From Methylobacterium sp. (GTDB lineage: Bacteria > Pseudomonadota > Alphaproteobacteria > Rhizobiales > Beijerinckiaceae), in assembly GCF_019750675.1 (NCBI RefSeq), contig NZ_JAIEOF010000164.1, positions 1-56,014 of the forward strand: a DNA stretch of 56,014 nt, written 5' to 3'. The position numbers and the translations under genes were made by a program. Of the stretch, positions 29,873 to 40,210 are shown one piece after another. Numbering within the stretch: the stretch's first letter is position 1; each line of letters opens with the position of its first letter. The notes beneath the pieces were generated by a model. It worked only from the letters and a program-made list of their open reading frames with translations. It had not been told where the DNA came from and searched no databases.

Positions 29873-30109
29873 GGCGGACGCGTACCGGACCGCGATGAGC
29901 GTCACCCCGCGCGGTCGGCCGGCGCGGCCGCCGAATTTCAGCGGCCCGGGATCGGATCGCAGGGCTTCGTTGACCATTCCACGCAAGCCGCGCGATGCGC
30001 CCGCAACGCTTTCGGCCACTCGTGCGTTTGATGCGACCGGGTTCGGATCGCGAAAGGATTTCGCGCGGGCACGGATATCGAACTCGACAGATTCCAAGGA
30101 GTTGAGAAC

Positions 30110-30403
30110 GTGCTGAGGAAACTCGTGCTGGCCGCGCTGCTGGCCTTAGGCTTCGCCGCCATGGCACCCCAGGGCGCTTCAGCCGCCCCGATCGGTCCTG
30201 CCCTCGCCCTTCAGAGCGAGGCAGCCCCGGCCGCCGTGCAGACGGTTCAGTATTACGGCTACCGTCGCCGCTTCTACGGCCCGCGCCGTTTCTATGGCCC
30301 GCGTCCCTTCTACGGCCGCCGCTACTATGGTCCGCGTCGCTTCTACGGCCCGCGTCCCTATTACGGCCGTCGCTTCTACGGCCCGCGCCGCTTCTACTAC
30401 TAA
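30110..30403 (+). CDS. Small secreted Tyr/Arg-rich repeat protein (YGPRRF repeats)
   Basis: GTG start; signal peptide MLRKLVLAALLALGFAAMAPQGASA; tail RRFYGPRRFYGPRPFYGRRYYGPRRFYGPRPYYGRRFYGPRRFYY. Confidence 0.75.
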   Translation: MLRKLVLAALLALGFAAMAPQGASAAPIGPALALQSEAAPAAVQTVQYYGYRRRFYGPRRFYGPRPFYGRRYYGPRRFYGPRPYYGRRFYGPRRFYY

Positions 30404-30450
30404 GACACAGAAGACCTTTGAGACGTCTGGACGGCGCCTTCGCGTCGTTC

Positions 30451-30492
30451 CGGCCCGGTTCCCGCTCACGCGGGGGCCGGGCCGTTTCGTTT
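30451..30492 (+). terminator. Rho-independent terminator
   Basis: cggcccgg-ttcccgctcacgcggggg-ccgggccg followed by tttcgttt. Confidence 0.75.
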
Positions 30493-30613
30493 CGGGCGGG
30501 TTGTGCGGCGGCACTAAATTTCGCGATTGCGGCTGGGAAGCCGGAAGTCCATGCGATAAGTTGCCGGATGCGAGACGGCCCGCGTCAGATCGGGCTGCTC
30601 CGGAGGATAAGCC

Positions 30614-30742
30614 ATGAACGCCATCGCCGAACGGCGCGCGCCCGCCTGCGCGCCCTGGAAGTCGCTTCCCCTCGAGTTCCTGATGTCGGCCTTCGCCATC
30701 ATCCTCGCCGGCGGCCTGAAATGGGCCGGTGCGCTGCCCTGA
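30614..30742 (+). CDS. 42-aa small membrane protein (putative)
   Basis: MNAIAERRAPACAPWKSLPLEFLMSAFAIILAGGLKWAGALP with ggagg RBS at 30602-30606; one hydrophobic segment. Confidence 0.4.
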   Translation: MNAIAERRAPACAPWKSLPLEFLMSAFAIILAGGLKWAGALP

Positions 30743-30830
30743 TCCACCCGGTCACGGATGGGCGGCCCCGCCGCCTTCGTCCTATGGTGGAGCCGGCCGG
30801 GATCCGGCGCGCGCGCAGACGGGTGAGATC

Positions 30831-31226
30831 ATGACCGAAACGGACGGGGCACCGCTCCCCCGGGGCGACCTGACGGTGCGCACCATCGCGATGCCGGCTG
30901 ACACGAACGCAAACGGCGACATCTTCGGCGGCTGGGTCATGTCGCAGATGGACCAGGCCGGCGGCATCGCGGCCGTGGAGCGCGCGCAGGGCAGGGCGGT
31001 CACCGTCGCGGTGAACGCGATGACTTTCATCCGCCCCGTGCGCGTCGGCGACGTGCTCTGCGTCTATACGCGGATCGACCGCGTCGGGCGCACGTCGATG
31101 AAGATCGAGGTCGAGGCCTGGGCCCGGCGCTTCCGCACCCAGGTGCGCGAGAAGGTGACGGAGGCGACCTTCACCTTCGTGTCCATCGACGACGAGGGCC
31201 GACCCCGGCCCCTGGACACGCCCTGA
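30831..31226 (+). CDS. YciA-type acyl-CoA thioesterase (hot-dog)
   Basis: RTIAMPADTNANGDIFGGWVMSQMDQAGGIAA...FIRPVRVGDVLCVYTRI. Confidence 0.92.
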   Translation: MTETDGAPLPRGDLTVRTIAMPADTNANGDIFGGWVMSQMDQAGGIAAVERAQGRAVTVAVNAMTFIRPVRVGDVLCVYTRIDRVGRTSMKIEVEAWARRFRTQVREKVTEATFTFVSIDDEGRPRPLDTP

Positions 31227-31230
31227 TCCG

Positions 31231-32379
31231 TCAGGCGTTGGGCGCGGCCACTTTCTGGCGCAGCCCCGTGATCACCGCCTTCAGGATGTCGGCATCGGAA
31301 TCGCTGCTGGCCATGCAGCGCACGGTCTCGATGCGCTCGTGCACGAAGGAGAGCTTGGCGATCACCGCCGGCGTCAGCTTGAACGGGAACAGGGCCGGCT
31401 GGCCCATGCTGCGGCTCAGCGAATTGACCGCGTAGGTCAGGGGCAGCCACGCCTCGACGATCCGGCTGAAATCGGTGGTCCGGTAGGGATCGAAGTCGAT
31501 CACCACCGGCTCGGCCGGGCCGTGGCGCAGGCGCGGGCGCACGTGCATCTCGAAGGTGCTGGCGGTCTCCAGGGTATCGACGATGTGGAGGTACTGCGCC
31601 CAGGTCTCGGCGAAATCCTCCCACGGGTGGGCCGTGGCGTAGGCGCTGACGTAGGTGTCCTCCCAGTCCGCCGGCGCGCCCTGCGAATAGTGGCGCTGGA
31701 GCGCGCCCGAATAGTTCAGCCGCTCGTCGCCGAACAGCGAGCGGAAGGTCCAGAGGCTCTGGTCGAAGCGCACCAGGACGTTCCAGAAATAGTGCCCGAT
31801 CTCGTGGCGGAAGTGCCCCAGCAGGGTGCGGTAGTACTCGCCGAACAGCATCCGGCGGCGTTCGCGCTCGACGTCGTCGGCCTCGGCGATGTTCAGGGTG
31901 ATGAGGCCGCTGCGGTGGCCCGTCAGCACCGGCGGACCGATCTGGTAGCTCTCGGAGGGATCGACCAGGAAATCGAAGGCGAGGCCCGTGGTCGGGTTCT
32001 CGTCCCGGGTCATCAGCGGCAGGTCGAGGCGCAGGAGCGAGTAGAACAACCGGTGCTTGGCCGCCTCGATCTGGCGCCAGCGCGTCAGGTTCCAGGCGAT
32101 CGAGAGGTCCGGCACCACGTGGTTGTGCCGGCAGGTGAAGCAGTATCGATCCGGGGAATCTTCCGGCACGAGCCAGTTGCAGGCGTCGTATTGGGCATTG
32201 GCGCAGAACCGGTAGCGCCGCGCCGGGTCGGCATAGGCGTGCCAGACCTGGCCCACCGGCTCCAGGGCCGACATCTCGTGGATGGCGCAGACGTAGCCGA
32301 GCCGGCGCTGACAGCTCTCGCAATGCGTGCTCTCGAAGCTGATCGGCTGGTCACAGGCCTGGCACTGGAAGATCTTCAT
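31231..32379 (-). CDS. Putative zinc-ribbon / zinc-dependent metallopeptidase (Peptidase_Mx-like, COG4307 type)
   Basis: N-terminal C-x2-C...C-x2-C clusters (CQACDQPISFESTHCESCQRRLGY) and HEIGHYFWNVLV (HExxH) motif with downstream EDFAETWAQYLH. Confidence 0.8.
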   Translation of the reverse strand: MKIFQCQACDQPISFESTHCESCQRRLGYVCAIHEMSALEPVGQVWHAYADPARRYRFCANAQYDACNWLVPEDSPDRYCFTCRHNHVVPDLSIAWNLTRWRQIEAAKHRLFYSLLRLDLPLMTRDENPTTGLAFDFLVDPSESYQIGPPVLTGHRSGLITLNIAEADDVERERRRMLFGEYYRTLLGHFRHEIGHYFWNVLVRFDQSLWTFRSLFGDERLNYSGALQRHYSQGAPADWEDTYVSAYATAHPWEDFAETWAQYLHIVDTLETASTFEMHVRPRLRHGPAEPVVIDFDPYRTTDFSRIVEAWLPLTYAVNSLSRSMGQPALFPFKLTPAVIAKLSFVHERIETVRCMASSDSDADILKAVITGLRQKVAAPNA

Positions 32380-32491
32380 GAACCCGTCGCGGGACGCCTC
32401 GCCTGTTACATCCAGCGTCGCACGCCGCTCGTGAAGGAACCGTCATAGCGGATCGGCGCGCGTCCCGGTGGCAAAGCGTACGCCACCGGCG

Positions 32492-32664
32492 AAGTTCCGG
32501 GCGCCGCTCGCCCGGCGTGCATCGAACGCCCGATGCACGAAACTTGCAAGCCCGCCCCTCGGGCGTGCCCTCGTGATGCCGCCGCGTGAAGGCCATCGCA
32601 CAAGGGTCCGTGTTCGCGTATGTCATAGCGAAGCTTCCTCCGGGACACCGCAGGGCGGTGCCCC
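32492..32664 (+). other. Hairpin-rich intergenic/leader region between metallopeptidase and transglutaminase operon
   Basis: aagtt-[ccgggcg..cgcccgg]-cg-[tgcatcg..cgatgca]-cga-aactt three-way-junction-like fold (32492-32545), then gcccg/cgggc (32552-32566 region) and gggacaccgc/gcggtgcccc (32642-32664). Confidence 0.4.
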
Positions 32665-32729
32665 GTTTCTCCGCCGCCGGTGCGCGCCCTTCGCGCCCGG
32701 CGCCCTGTCCAGCTACAGCGGGAGCCCCC

Positions 32730-35700
32730 GTGTCGATCAAAGCCGCCCTGCACCACGTCACGCACTACACCTACGACCGGCCGATCTCCCTCGGCCCGCA
32801 GGTGATCCGGCTGCGCCCGGCGCCCCATACGCGCACCGCCGTGCCGGCCTATTCGCTGAAGGTGCTGCCCGAGAACCACTTCATCAACTGGCAGCAGGAC
32901 CCGAACGGCAACTGGCTGGCCCGGCTGGTGTTTCCGGAAAAGACCTCCGAGCTGAAGATCGAGGTCGACCTCATCGCCGACATGTCGGTGATCAATCCAT
33001 TCGACTTCTTCGTGGAGGACTACGCCCAGACGCGCGGGTTCGCCTACGCGGAAGATCTCACCGCCGAGCTGAAGCCCTACCTCGTCCTCGACGACGCCCT
33101 TTGCCCGGAGGTCGACGCCTTCCTGGAGCGGCTGCCCACCGAGACGAACACCGTGCTGTTCCTGGTGGCGCTCAACGCCCAGGTGGCGGGCGAGATCACC
33201 TACGGCGTGCGCATGGAGCCCGGGGTCCAGAGTGCGGCCGAGACCCTGACGCTCAAGAGCGGCTCCTGCCGCGACTCCGCCTGGCTCATGGTGCAGATCC
33301 TGCGCCGCCTCGGCATGGCCGCCCGCTTTGTCTCGGGCTACCTGATCCAGCTCATCCCCGACACCACCGCGGTGGACGGCCCGGCCGGCACCAGCACCGA
33401 CTTCACCGACCTGCACGCCTGGGCCGAGGTCTACCTCCCCGGCGCCGGCTGGATCGGCCTCGACGCCACCTCCGGCCTCCTCTGCGGCGAGGGCCACATC
33501 CCGCTGGCCGCGACCCCGCACTACGCCTCCGCCGCGCCGATCGCGGGCTTGGCCGAGCCGGCCGAGGTCACGTTCGGCTTCGAGATGTCGGTGACCCGCG
33601 TGGCCGAGGCGCCTCGCATCACCAAGCCCTTCTCCGAGGAGGTCTGGGCGGCGATGGACGCGCTGGGCGACCGCATCGACACCGACCTCGCCGAGCAGGA
33701 CGTCCGCCTGACCATGGGCGGCGAGCCCACCTTCGTCTCCATCGACGACTTCGAGTCGGCCGAATGGAACGCCGCCGCCGTCGGCCCGACCAAGCGCGGC
33801 CTCGCCGACAAGCTGATCCGGCGCCTGCGCACCCGCTTCGCGCCGGGCGGCATGCTGCATTACGGCCAGGGCAAGTGGTATCCGGGCGAGAGCCTGCCGC
33901 GCTGGGCCTTCGCCCTGTACTGGCGCCGGGACGGTGTTCCGGTCTGGAAGGACGCCGACCTCATCGCCGCCGAGGACGGCCCGCGCGACGCCACCATCCA
34001 CAGGGCCAAGGACCTCATGGACGGCGTCGCCCGGCGCCTGGGCCTCGGCGCCTACGTGTTCCCGGCCTTCGAGGACCCGGTCTACTGGACCGAGAAGCGC
34101 GACGAGCTACCCGTCAACGTCACCACCGCCGAGCCGCATTTCCCGAACCCCGAGGCCAATGCCCGGATGGCGCGGGTGTTCGAGCGGGGCCTGGGGGAGG
34201 CGGCCGGCTACGCGCTGCCGCTGGCAAGCCTGCCCACCGGCAAGGACGGCGATGCCGAGCGGGCCTGGATCTCGGAGCCCTGGGAGTTCCGGCGCGGCCA
34301 CGCTTTCCTCACGCCGGGCGATTCACCCGTCGGCTACCGCCTGCCGCTCTCCTCGCTGCCCTACGTGCCGCCGGAGCACTACCCCTACTACCAGCCCCAG
34401 GACACCCTGGAGGAGCGGCCGGCCCTGCCCGAGGGCCATCCGGGCACGCGGACCGTCAACGGCTCGGGCGTCACCGGGGTCGCGGTGCGCACGGCCTTCG
34501 CGGTGGAGCCGCGCAACGGCATCCTGCACGTCTTCATGCCGCCGCTGCAGCGGGTGGACGAGTACCTCGAACTCCTCGGGCACTTGGAGGCGGCCGCCGC
34601 CGAGTTGAAGCAGCCCCTGCACATCGAGGGCTACGAGCCCCCCTTCGATCCGCGCCTCAACGTCATCAAGGTCACGCCCGATCCCGGCGTGATCGAGGTG
34701 AACGTACACCCGGCCCCGTCCTGGCGGGAGGCCGTGCGGATCACCACCGACCTCTACGAGGATGCCCGCCAGACCCGCCTCGGCGCGCAGAAGTTCATGA
34801 CCGACGGCCGCCACACCGGGACCGGGGGCGGCAACCACGTGGTGCTGGGCGGCGCCACGCCGGACGATTCGCCGTTCCTGCGCCGGCCCGACCTCCTGAA
34901 GAGCCTCGTGCTGTACTGGCAGCGCCACCCGGCGATGTCCTACCTGTTCTCGGGCCTCTACATCGGCCCGACGAGCCAGGCCCCGCGCATGGACGAGGCG
35001 CGCCACGACGGGCTCTACGAGCTCGAGATCGCGATGGCGCAGGTGCCCAAACCCGACGCGCCCAACATCCCGCGCTGGCTCGTGGACCGCATCTTCCGCA
35101 ACATCCTCGTGGACGTGACGGGCAACACCCACCGCTCCGAGATCTGCATCGACAAGCTCTACTCGCCGGACGGCCCCACGGGCCGACTTGGACTCCTCGA
35201 GTTCCGCTCCTTCGAGATGCCGCCGGACCCGCGCATGAGCCTCGCGCAGCAGCTTCTCCTGCGCGCCATCGTCGCCTGGCTCTGGCGCGAGCCGCAGGAG
35301 GGCGGCTGTGTCCGCTGGGGCACGGGCCTGCACGATCGTTTCATGCTGCCCCACTTCCTGTGGGCCGATTTCCTCGGCGTGCTGGAAGACCTCCGGGGGG
35401 CCGGCTACGACTTCGACCCGGCGGCCTTCGTGGCGCAGCGCGAGTTCCGCTTCCCCGTCTTCGGGACGGTGGAGCAGGGCGGCGTGAAGCTCGAACTCCG
35501 CCAGGCCCTGGAGCCCTGGCACGTGCTGGGCGAGGAGGGCGCGATCGGGGGAACCGTGCGCTACGTGGACTCGTCGGTGGAGCGGCTGCAGGTGAAGGTC
35601 GAGGGCTACGTGCCCGGCCGGCACATCATCGCCTGCAACGGCCGGCGCCTGCCCATGACCGGCACCGGCACCTCCGGCGAGGCGGTGGCGGGCCTGCGCT

Positions 35701-36029
35701 TCAAGGCCTGGCAGCCGGCCTCCTCGCTGCACCCGACGATTCCCGCGCACTCGCCGCTGACCATCGACATCCTGGACGCCTGGAGCGGCCGGTCCCTGGG
35801 CGGCTGCCGCTACCATGTCAGCCATCCGGGCGGGCGCAACTACGAGACCTTCCCGGTCAACACCTACGAGGCGGAGGGGCGCCGCCTCGCCCGCTTCCAG
35901 CCGCACGGCCACACCGCCGGCCCGGTCGCGATGCCCGTGGAAGAACTCAACCGGGAGTTCCCGATGACCCTCGACCTGCGTACGCCGGTGCCCCCGGGCT
36001 ACACGCCCCCGGGCGCGACCGCGCCATGA
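32730..36029 (+). CDS. Transglutaminase-like + DUF2126 protein
   Basis: N-terminal [31 protein letters not shown] and [28 protein letters not shown]...[37 protein letters not shown] (Cys-His-Asp triad); C-terminal [12 protein letters not shown]...[17 protein letters not shown]...[24 protein letters not shown]2126 motifs; GTG start. Confidence 0.93.
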   Translation: MSIKAALHHVTHYTYDRPISLGPQVIRLRPAPHTRTAVPAYSLKVLPENHFINWQQDPNGNWLARLVFPEKTSELKIEVDLIADMSVINPFDFFVEDYAQTRGFAYAEDLTAELKPYLVLDDALCPEVDAFLERLPTETNTVLFLVALNAQVAGEITYGVRMEPGVQSAAETLTLKSGSCRDSAWLMVQILRRLGMAARFVSGYLIQLIPDTTAVDGPAGTSTDFTDLHAWAEVYLPGAGWIGLDATSGLLCGEGHIPLAATPHYASAAPIAGLAEPAEVTFGFEMSVTRVAEAPRITKPFSEEVWAAMDALGDRIDTDLAEQDVRLTMGGEPTFVSIDDFESAEWNAAAVGPTKRGLADKLIRRLRTRFAPGGMLHYGQGKWYPGESLPRWAFALYWRRDGVPVWKDADLIAAEDGPRDATIHRAKDLMDGVARRLGLGAYVFPAFEDPVYWTEKRDELPVNVTTAEPHFPNPEANARMARVFERGLGEAAGYALPLASLPTGKDGDAERAWISEPWEFRRGHAFLTPGDSPVGYRLPLSSLPYVPPEHYPYYQPQDTLEERPALPEGHPGTRTVNGSGVTGVAVRTAFAVEPRNGILHVFMPPLQRVDEYLELLGHLEAAAAELKQPLHIEGYEPPFDPRLNVIKVTPDPGVIEVNVHPAPSWREAVRITTDLYEDARQTRLGAQKFMTDGRHTGTGGGNHVVLGGATPDDSPFLRRPDLLKSLVLYWQRHPAMSYLFSGLYIGPTSQAPRMDEARHDGLYELEIAMAQVPKPDAPNIPRWLVDRIFRNILVDVTGNTHRSEICIDKLYSPDGPTGRLGLLEFRSFEMPPDPRMSLAQQLLLRAIVAWLWREPQEGGCVRWGTGLHDRFMLPHFLWADFLGVLEDLRGAGYDFDPAAFVAQREFRFPVFGTVEQGGVKLELRQALEPWHVLGEEGAIGGTVRYVDSSVERLQVKVEGYVPGRHIIACNGRRLPMTGTGTSGEAVAGLRFKAWQPASSLHPTIPAHSPLTIDILDAWSGRSLGGCRYHVSHPGGRNYETFPVNTYEAEGRRLARFQPHGHTAGPVAMPVEELNREFPMTLDLRTPVPPGYTPPGATAP

Positions 36030-38545
36030 CCGAGGCGGCCGCAGGGGAGGTTCAGGGTCGGGCCGAGCGCCTCGCGCGCTGGACCTCCGCCTACCGGCCG
36101 CAGGCAGGGGTGCCGGACGAGTTCATGGATGCGGACGGCCGGCCTAAGGGTGCGTGGCCGCGCTTCCTCGACCGCCTCGGCGCCCTCGACGAACTGGAGA
36201 TCGGAGCCCGCTTCGTCTCGGCGGTCCGGCGCATCCGCGACACCGGCATCTCCTACCGGATCTACGGCGACAAGCGCGAGCATGCCTGGCCGCTGGGCTC
36301 CCTGCCGCTGGTCATCGAGCAGGACGACTGGGAGGCCTTGAGCGCCGGCATCGTCGAGCGGGCCGGGGTGATGGAATCGATCCTCGCCGACATCTACGGC
36401 GACGGGCGCCTCGTGGCGCAGGGGCTGCTGCCGGCCGCCGCCGTGGCGGGCAGCCCCGAATTCATGCGCCCCCTCGTCGGGGTGACGCCGCCCGGCGGAC
36501 GCTTCCTCAAGCTCTACGCCGCCGACGTCACCCGCGGTCCCGACGGGCGCTGGCGGGTGCTGGCCGACCGCACCCAATCCCCCTCCGGGCCCGGCTACGC
36601 CCTGGAGAACCGCCTCGTCCTCACCCGCGCCTTCCCGGACCTGCACGCCGACCTGCAGGTGGAACGCCTTGCGGCCTTCTTCCAGGCTTTTCGCGACGGC
36701 CTCGCCGTGGGGGCCGAGCGCAGCGACCCGCGCATCTGCCTGCTCACCTCCGGGGTGTTCAGCTCGACCTACGTGGAGCAAGCCGCGCTCGCCCGCTACC
36801 TCGGCCTGCTCCTGGTGGAGGGCGACGACCTCGTGATGCAGGACGGCGCCCTGCACATCCGCACGGTGTCGGGCCTCAAGCGGGCGGACGTGCTTTGGCG
36901 GCGCATCGATTCCGACTACATCGACCCCCTCGAACTCAACCCGGCCTCGCGCCTCGGCGTGCCCGGCCTCGTGGAGGCCCTGCGCAACGGCAGCCTCGTC
37001 GTCGGCAACATGCCGGGCTCCGGCATCCTCGAATCCGGGGCGCTCGCCGCCTATCTGCCGAACATCGCCCGGCACCTCCTCGGGCGGGACCTCCGGCTCG
37101 ACGGCCCAAAGACCTGGTGGTGCGGCGATCCGGACGGCCTGGCGGAAGTCCGCGACAACCTCGGTGCCCTGAGCCTGCGCCCGGTAGCGACCCCGCCGAA
37201 GGGCGCCGTCCGCGACGCGATCCTGGCGCCCCACGCCCTCGATGCCGAGCGGGACCACCTCCTCGCCGCCCTGCGCGACCGGCCCTTCGACTACGTCGCC
37301 CAGGAAACCATGCCGTTGGCCACCATGCCGGCCTGGGACCGCACGGGCGGCGCCTTGCGGCTGGTGCCGCGCCCCTTCGTGCTGCGGGTCTTCGCGGCGG
37401 CCACGCCGGAGGGCTGGCGCGTGATGCCGGGCGGGTTCTGCCGCATCTCGGAGCGGCCCGACGTCGAACCCCTGGAGATGCGGGCCGGCATCAAGTCGGC
37501 CGATGTCTGGATCCTGTCGCGCGATCCCGTCGAGGCGGTCTCGCTGATCCAGCCCGGCTCGACCCGGGTCCGGCGGATCGCCGGGCACCTGCCGTCGCGG
37601 GCCGCCGACAACCTATTCTGGTTCGGGCGCTACGTGGAGCGGGCGGAGGCGGTGATCCGCCTCGTCATCGCGCATCTCGGCAGCGTCGGCTCGGCCGTGA
37701 TCGCCGACATGGCGGGCGACGCCAAGGCGCCGACGGCTCTGCGCATCCGCGCGCTCCTCGACGAATGGGGGGCCATCGAGGCGCCAGACCTGCCGACCGC
37801 CACCCTGGCGCAGCAGGCTCTGAGCGGGCGCGACGCCTACGGCTCGGCCCTGCGCCACAGCCTGTCGGCCCGGGCCAACGCCGCCACCCTGCGCGAGCGC
37901 CTCTCGGGCGAGGCGTGGCGGGCGCTGGCCGACCTCCGGGATCTTCTCGAGATCGACGCGACCCAGGCCCTGCCCGAGGCCCAGCTGCTCGGCCTCGCCG
38001 AGCGGGCCCTCAGCCACATCGCGGCCCTCTCCGGCCTCGCGCAGGAGAACATGAACCGCACCGCCGGCTGGCACTTCGTCGATCTCGGGCGGCGCATCGA
38101 GCGGGCGATCAACACCCTCAGCTTCGCCACGCGCTTTGCCCGCGACGCGGCCACGGCGGAGGATCTCGGCGTGATGCTGTCGCTCTGCGACGCCCACGTC
38201 TCGTTCGGCGCGCGCTATCTCCAGGGCGTCGCCCTCGATCCCGTGCGCGACATGGTGCTGCTCGATCCGTTCAACCCGCGCTCGGTGGCCTTCCAGGTGG
38301 AGGCGATCGCCCGGCATCTCGGCCAGTTGCCGGTGCTGCGGGCCGACGGCCTGCCCGAACCGCACCAGCGTCTCGCCTCCCGGCTCGCGGCGGAGTTCGC
38401 CACCGGCGAGGCGGCGGAATTCGACGGCGCCGCCCTGACCCGCCTGGAGAACGAGGTGGAACGCCTCGCCGACGCCATCGCGACCCGCTACTTTCCCAAC
38501 GGACCGCACGCCCTGCGCCCGGAAAAGCTCGTGGGACTCGCGTGA
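36026..38545 (+). CDS. Circularly permuted ATP-grasp (DUF404/DUF407) fused to alpha-E (DUF403) protein
   Basis: 840-codon [30 protein letters not shown]...[32 protein letters not shown] then [26 protein letters not shown]...[25 protein letters not shown] overlap with previous gene. Confidence 0.93.
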   Translation: MTEAAAGEVQGRAERLARWTSAYRPQAGVPDEFMDADGRPKGAWPRFLDRLGALDELEIGARFVSAVRRIRDTGISYRIYGDKREHAWPLGSLPLVIEQDDWEALSAGIVERAGVMESILADIYGDGRLVAQGLLPAAAVAGSPEFMRPLVGVTPPGGRFLKLYAADVTRGPDGRWRVLADRTQSPSGPGYALENRLVLTRAFPDLHADLQVERLAAFFQAFRDGLAVGAERSDPRICLLTSGVFSSTYVEQAALARYLGLLLVEGDDLVMQDGALHIRTVSGLKRADVLWRRIDSDYIDPLELNPASRLGVPGLVEALRNGSLVVGNMPGSGILESGALAAYLPNIARHLLGRDLRLDGPKTWWCGDPDGLAEVRDNLGALSLRPVATPPKGAVRDAILAPHALDAERDHLLAALRDRPFDYVAQETMPLATMPAWDRTGGALRLVPRPFVLRVFAAATPEGWRVMPGGFCRISERPDVEPLEMRAGIKSADVWILSRDPVEAVSLIQPGSTRVRRIAGHLPSRAADNLFWFGRYVERAEAVIRLVIAHLGSVGSAVIADMAGDAKAPTALRIRALLDEWGAIEAPDLPTATLAQQALSGRDAYGSALRHSLSARANAATLRERLSGEAWRALADLRDLLEIDATQALPEAQLLGLAERALSHIAALSGLAQENMNRTAGWHFVDLGRRIERAINTLSFATRFARDAATAEDLGVMLSLCDAHVSFGARYLQGVALDPVRDMVLLDPFNPRSVAFQVEAIARHLGQLPVLRADGLPEPHQRLASRLAAEFATGEAAEFDGAALTRLENEVERLADAIATRYFPNGPHALRPEKLVGLA

Positions 38546-39459
38546 TCTACACGCTGCGCCACCTCACCACCTACCGCTACACGCGGCCCGTGCGCTTCGC
38601 GCGCTGCGCCCTGCGCCTGCGACCGCGCGACGGCGAGGGCCAGACGGTGCTGGAGAGCGCCCTGACCATCAGCCCGGACCCGAGCCTGCGGGTGGTCCGG
38701 CGCGACTATTTCGGCCTTGACGTGGTCTCGGTGACGATCGACGCGCCCCATACCGAGTTGCGGGTGGAGGCCCTCTCGCGTGTCCGCGTCGAGCGCGATC
38801 CGCTGCCCGCGCCGGAATCCGGCCCGGCCTGGGAGACGGTGCGCGACCGCGCGGTGACGGGGCAGGGGCTCGACCCCGAACGGCCCGTGCATTTCCAGTT
38901 CCCCAGCGTGCGCGTGCCCCTGGTGCCTGCGGTGACGGACTACGCCCGGGCGAGCTTCCCCCCCGGCCGCAGCGCCTATGGCGGAGCCGTCGACCTGATG
39001 CGCCGCATCCGGGCCGATTTCACCTTCGATTCGAAGGCCACCACCGTCCACACGCCGCTGGCGGAGGCCTTCGCCCTGCGGGCCGGGGTCTGCCAGGACT
39101 TCACCCACATCATGATCGCGGGCCTGCGCGGCCTCGGCCTGCCGGCGGCCTACGTGAGCGGCTACCTGCGCACCATCCCTCCGGCGGGTCGGCCGCGCCT
39201 GCGCGGCGCCGATGCCAGCCACGCCTGGGTCTCGGTCTGGTGCGGGGAGGGCTGGATCGGCCTCGACCCCACCAACGGCATCGGCATGTGCGACGACCAC
39301 ATCGTCGTGGCGCGGGGGCGCGACTACACCGACGTCTCGCCCATCGACGGCATCGTCTCGGCCTCCGGTCCGCAGAAGCTCAAGGTCGAGGTCGACGTGG
39401 TACCGGACGGCGAGCCCATGCCCGAGCACACGGAGACCGCGCTCGCCGCGTCCGCCTGA
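38542..39459 (+). CDS. Transglutaminase family protein
   Basis: YTLRHLTTYRYTRPVRFARCALRLRPR...LRAGVCQDFTHIMIAGLRGLGLPAAYVSGYL...ASHAWVSVWCGEGWIGLDPTNG; GTGA overlap with previous gene. Confidence 0.95.
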   Translation: MIYTLRHLTTYRYTRPVRFARCALRLRPRDGEGQTVLESALTISPDPSLRVVRRDYFGLDVVSVTIDAPHTELRVEALSRVRVERDPLPAPESGPAWETVRDRAVTGQGLDPERPVHFQFPSVRVPLVPAVTDYARASFPPGRSAYGGAVDLMRRIRADFTFDSKATTVHTPLAEAFALRAGVCQDFTHIMIAGLRGLGLPAAYVSGYLRTIPPAGRPRLRGADASHAWVSVWCGEGWIGLDPTNGIGMCDDHIVVARGRDYTDVSPIDGIVSASGPQKLKVEVDVVPDGEPMPEHTETALAASA

Positions 39460-39486
39460 AGAGGCTCCGCGCCTCATACGTTTATC

Positions 39487-39661
39487 GGGCTGATCCATTC
39501 GCATTCTGGCGCGGGTCCCCTCTCCTTCGGGAGAGGGACAGGGTGAGGTGTGTGATCTTTCCGGAGATGGACCACACCTCACCCCAGCCCTCTCCTTTCA
39601 GGAGAGGGGGCGCGTCGCGCGCCGTCAGACCGAAGCATTCAAGCAAAAATTGGATCAGCCC
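39487..39661. repeat. Nested palindromic intergenic element, copy B
   Basis: Perfect 11-bp terminal inverted repeat GGGCTGATCCA/TGGATCAGCCC enclosing ccctctccttcgggagaggg and ccctctcctttcaggagaggg hairpins; contains the mntR stop codon in its outer arm. Confidence 0.8.
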
Positions 39662-40107
39662 ATCCGCTCGGTGAAGAGCCGGAACGCCTCCAGGGTCTCG
39701 GCGCTGACATGGTGCTCGATGCCCTCGGCGTCGCGGCGCGCGATCTCGGGCCTGACGCCGAGGGCGCACAGGAACTGCTCGACGATGCGGTGGCGCTCGC
39801 GGCTCTGCACGGCCAGGGCCTGGCCCGCCTCGGTGAGGAACACGCCCCGGTAGGGCCGCTGCTGCACGAGGCCGTCCTCGGCCAGGCGCTTGAGCATCTT
39901 GGCGACGGTGGGCTGGGCGACGCCGAGCCGGGCCGCGATGTCGACCTGGCGGGCCTCGCCGCCGTCGCCGATCAGGTCGGCGATCAGCTCCACGTAATCT
40001 TCCACGAGTTCGAGGCGGCGCGCCTCGCGGGCCTGCCGGAAGCTTTCCACGTGGACGTCGGGGTCGACGAGGGCCGTATCGGGCGCGGAGGAGGTCGAAT
40101 CCTGCAT
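39655..40107 (-). CDS. mntR: MntR/DtxR family manganese-responsive transcriptional regulator
   Basis: [67 protein letters not shown]...[10 protein letters not shown]...[17 protein letters not shown]. Confidence 0.9.
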   Translation of the reverse strand: MQDSTSSAPDTALVDPDVHVESFRQAREARRLELVEDYVELIADLIGDGGEARQVDIAARLGVAQPTVAKMLKRLAEDGLVQQRPYRGVFLTEAGQALAVQSRERHRIVEQFLCALGVRPEIARRDAEGIEHHVSAETLEAFRLFTERMG

Positions 40108-40210
40108 CTGGCCGGCGAACTCCCCCCGTTCGGCGCGCCGAACGGCGCCCGAGCCGGGTTGTAGCCAAGCGCGGCCCCGGATGGGAGCCCCCCGGGGCCC
40201 GAAAGCCGGA

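Noticed and set aside
32468-38545. 2025-aa plus-strand ORF spanning the transglutaminase-DUF2126 and ATP-grasp genes
   Set aside because: Only the part after 36026 is the real ATP-grasp/alpha-E gene; the upstream part is an Arg/Pro/Gly-rich out-of-frame reading of the DUF2126 gene typical of high-GC artefacts
36026-39459. Biosynthetic gene cluster / RiPP interpretation of the ATP-grasp operon
   Set aside because: No precursor peptide-like small ORF, tailoring enzyme or exporter is evident next to the operon; kept as a general peptide-modification system instead
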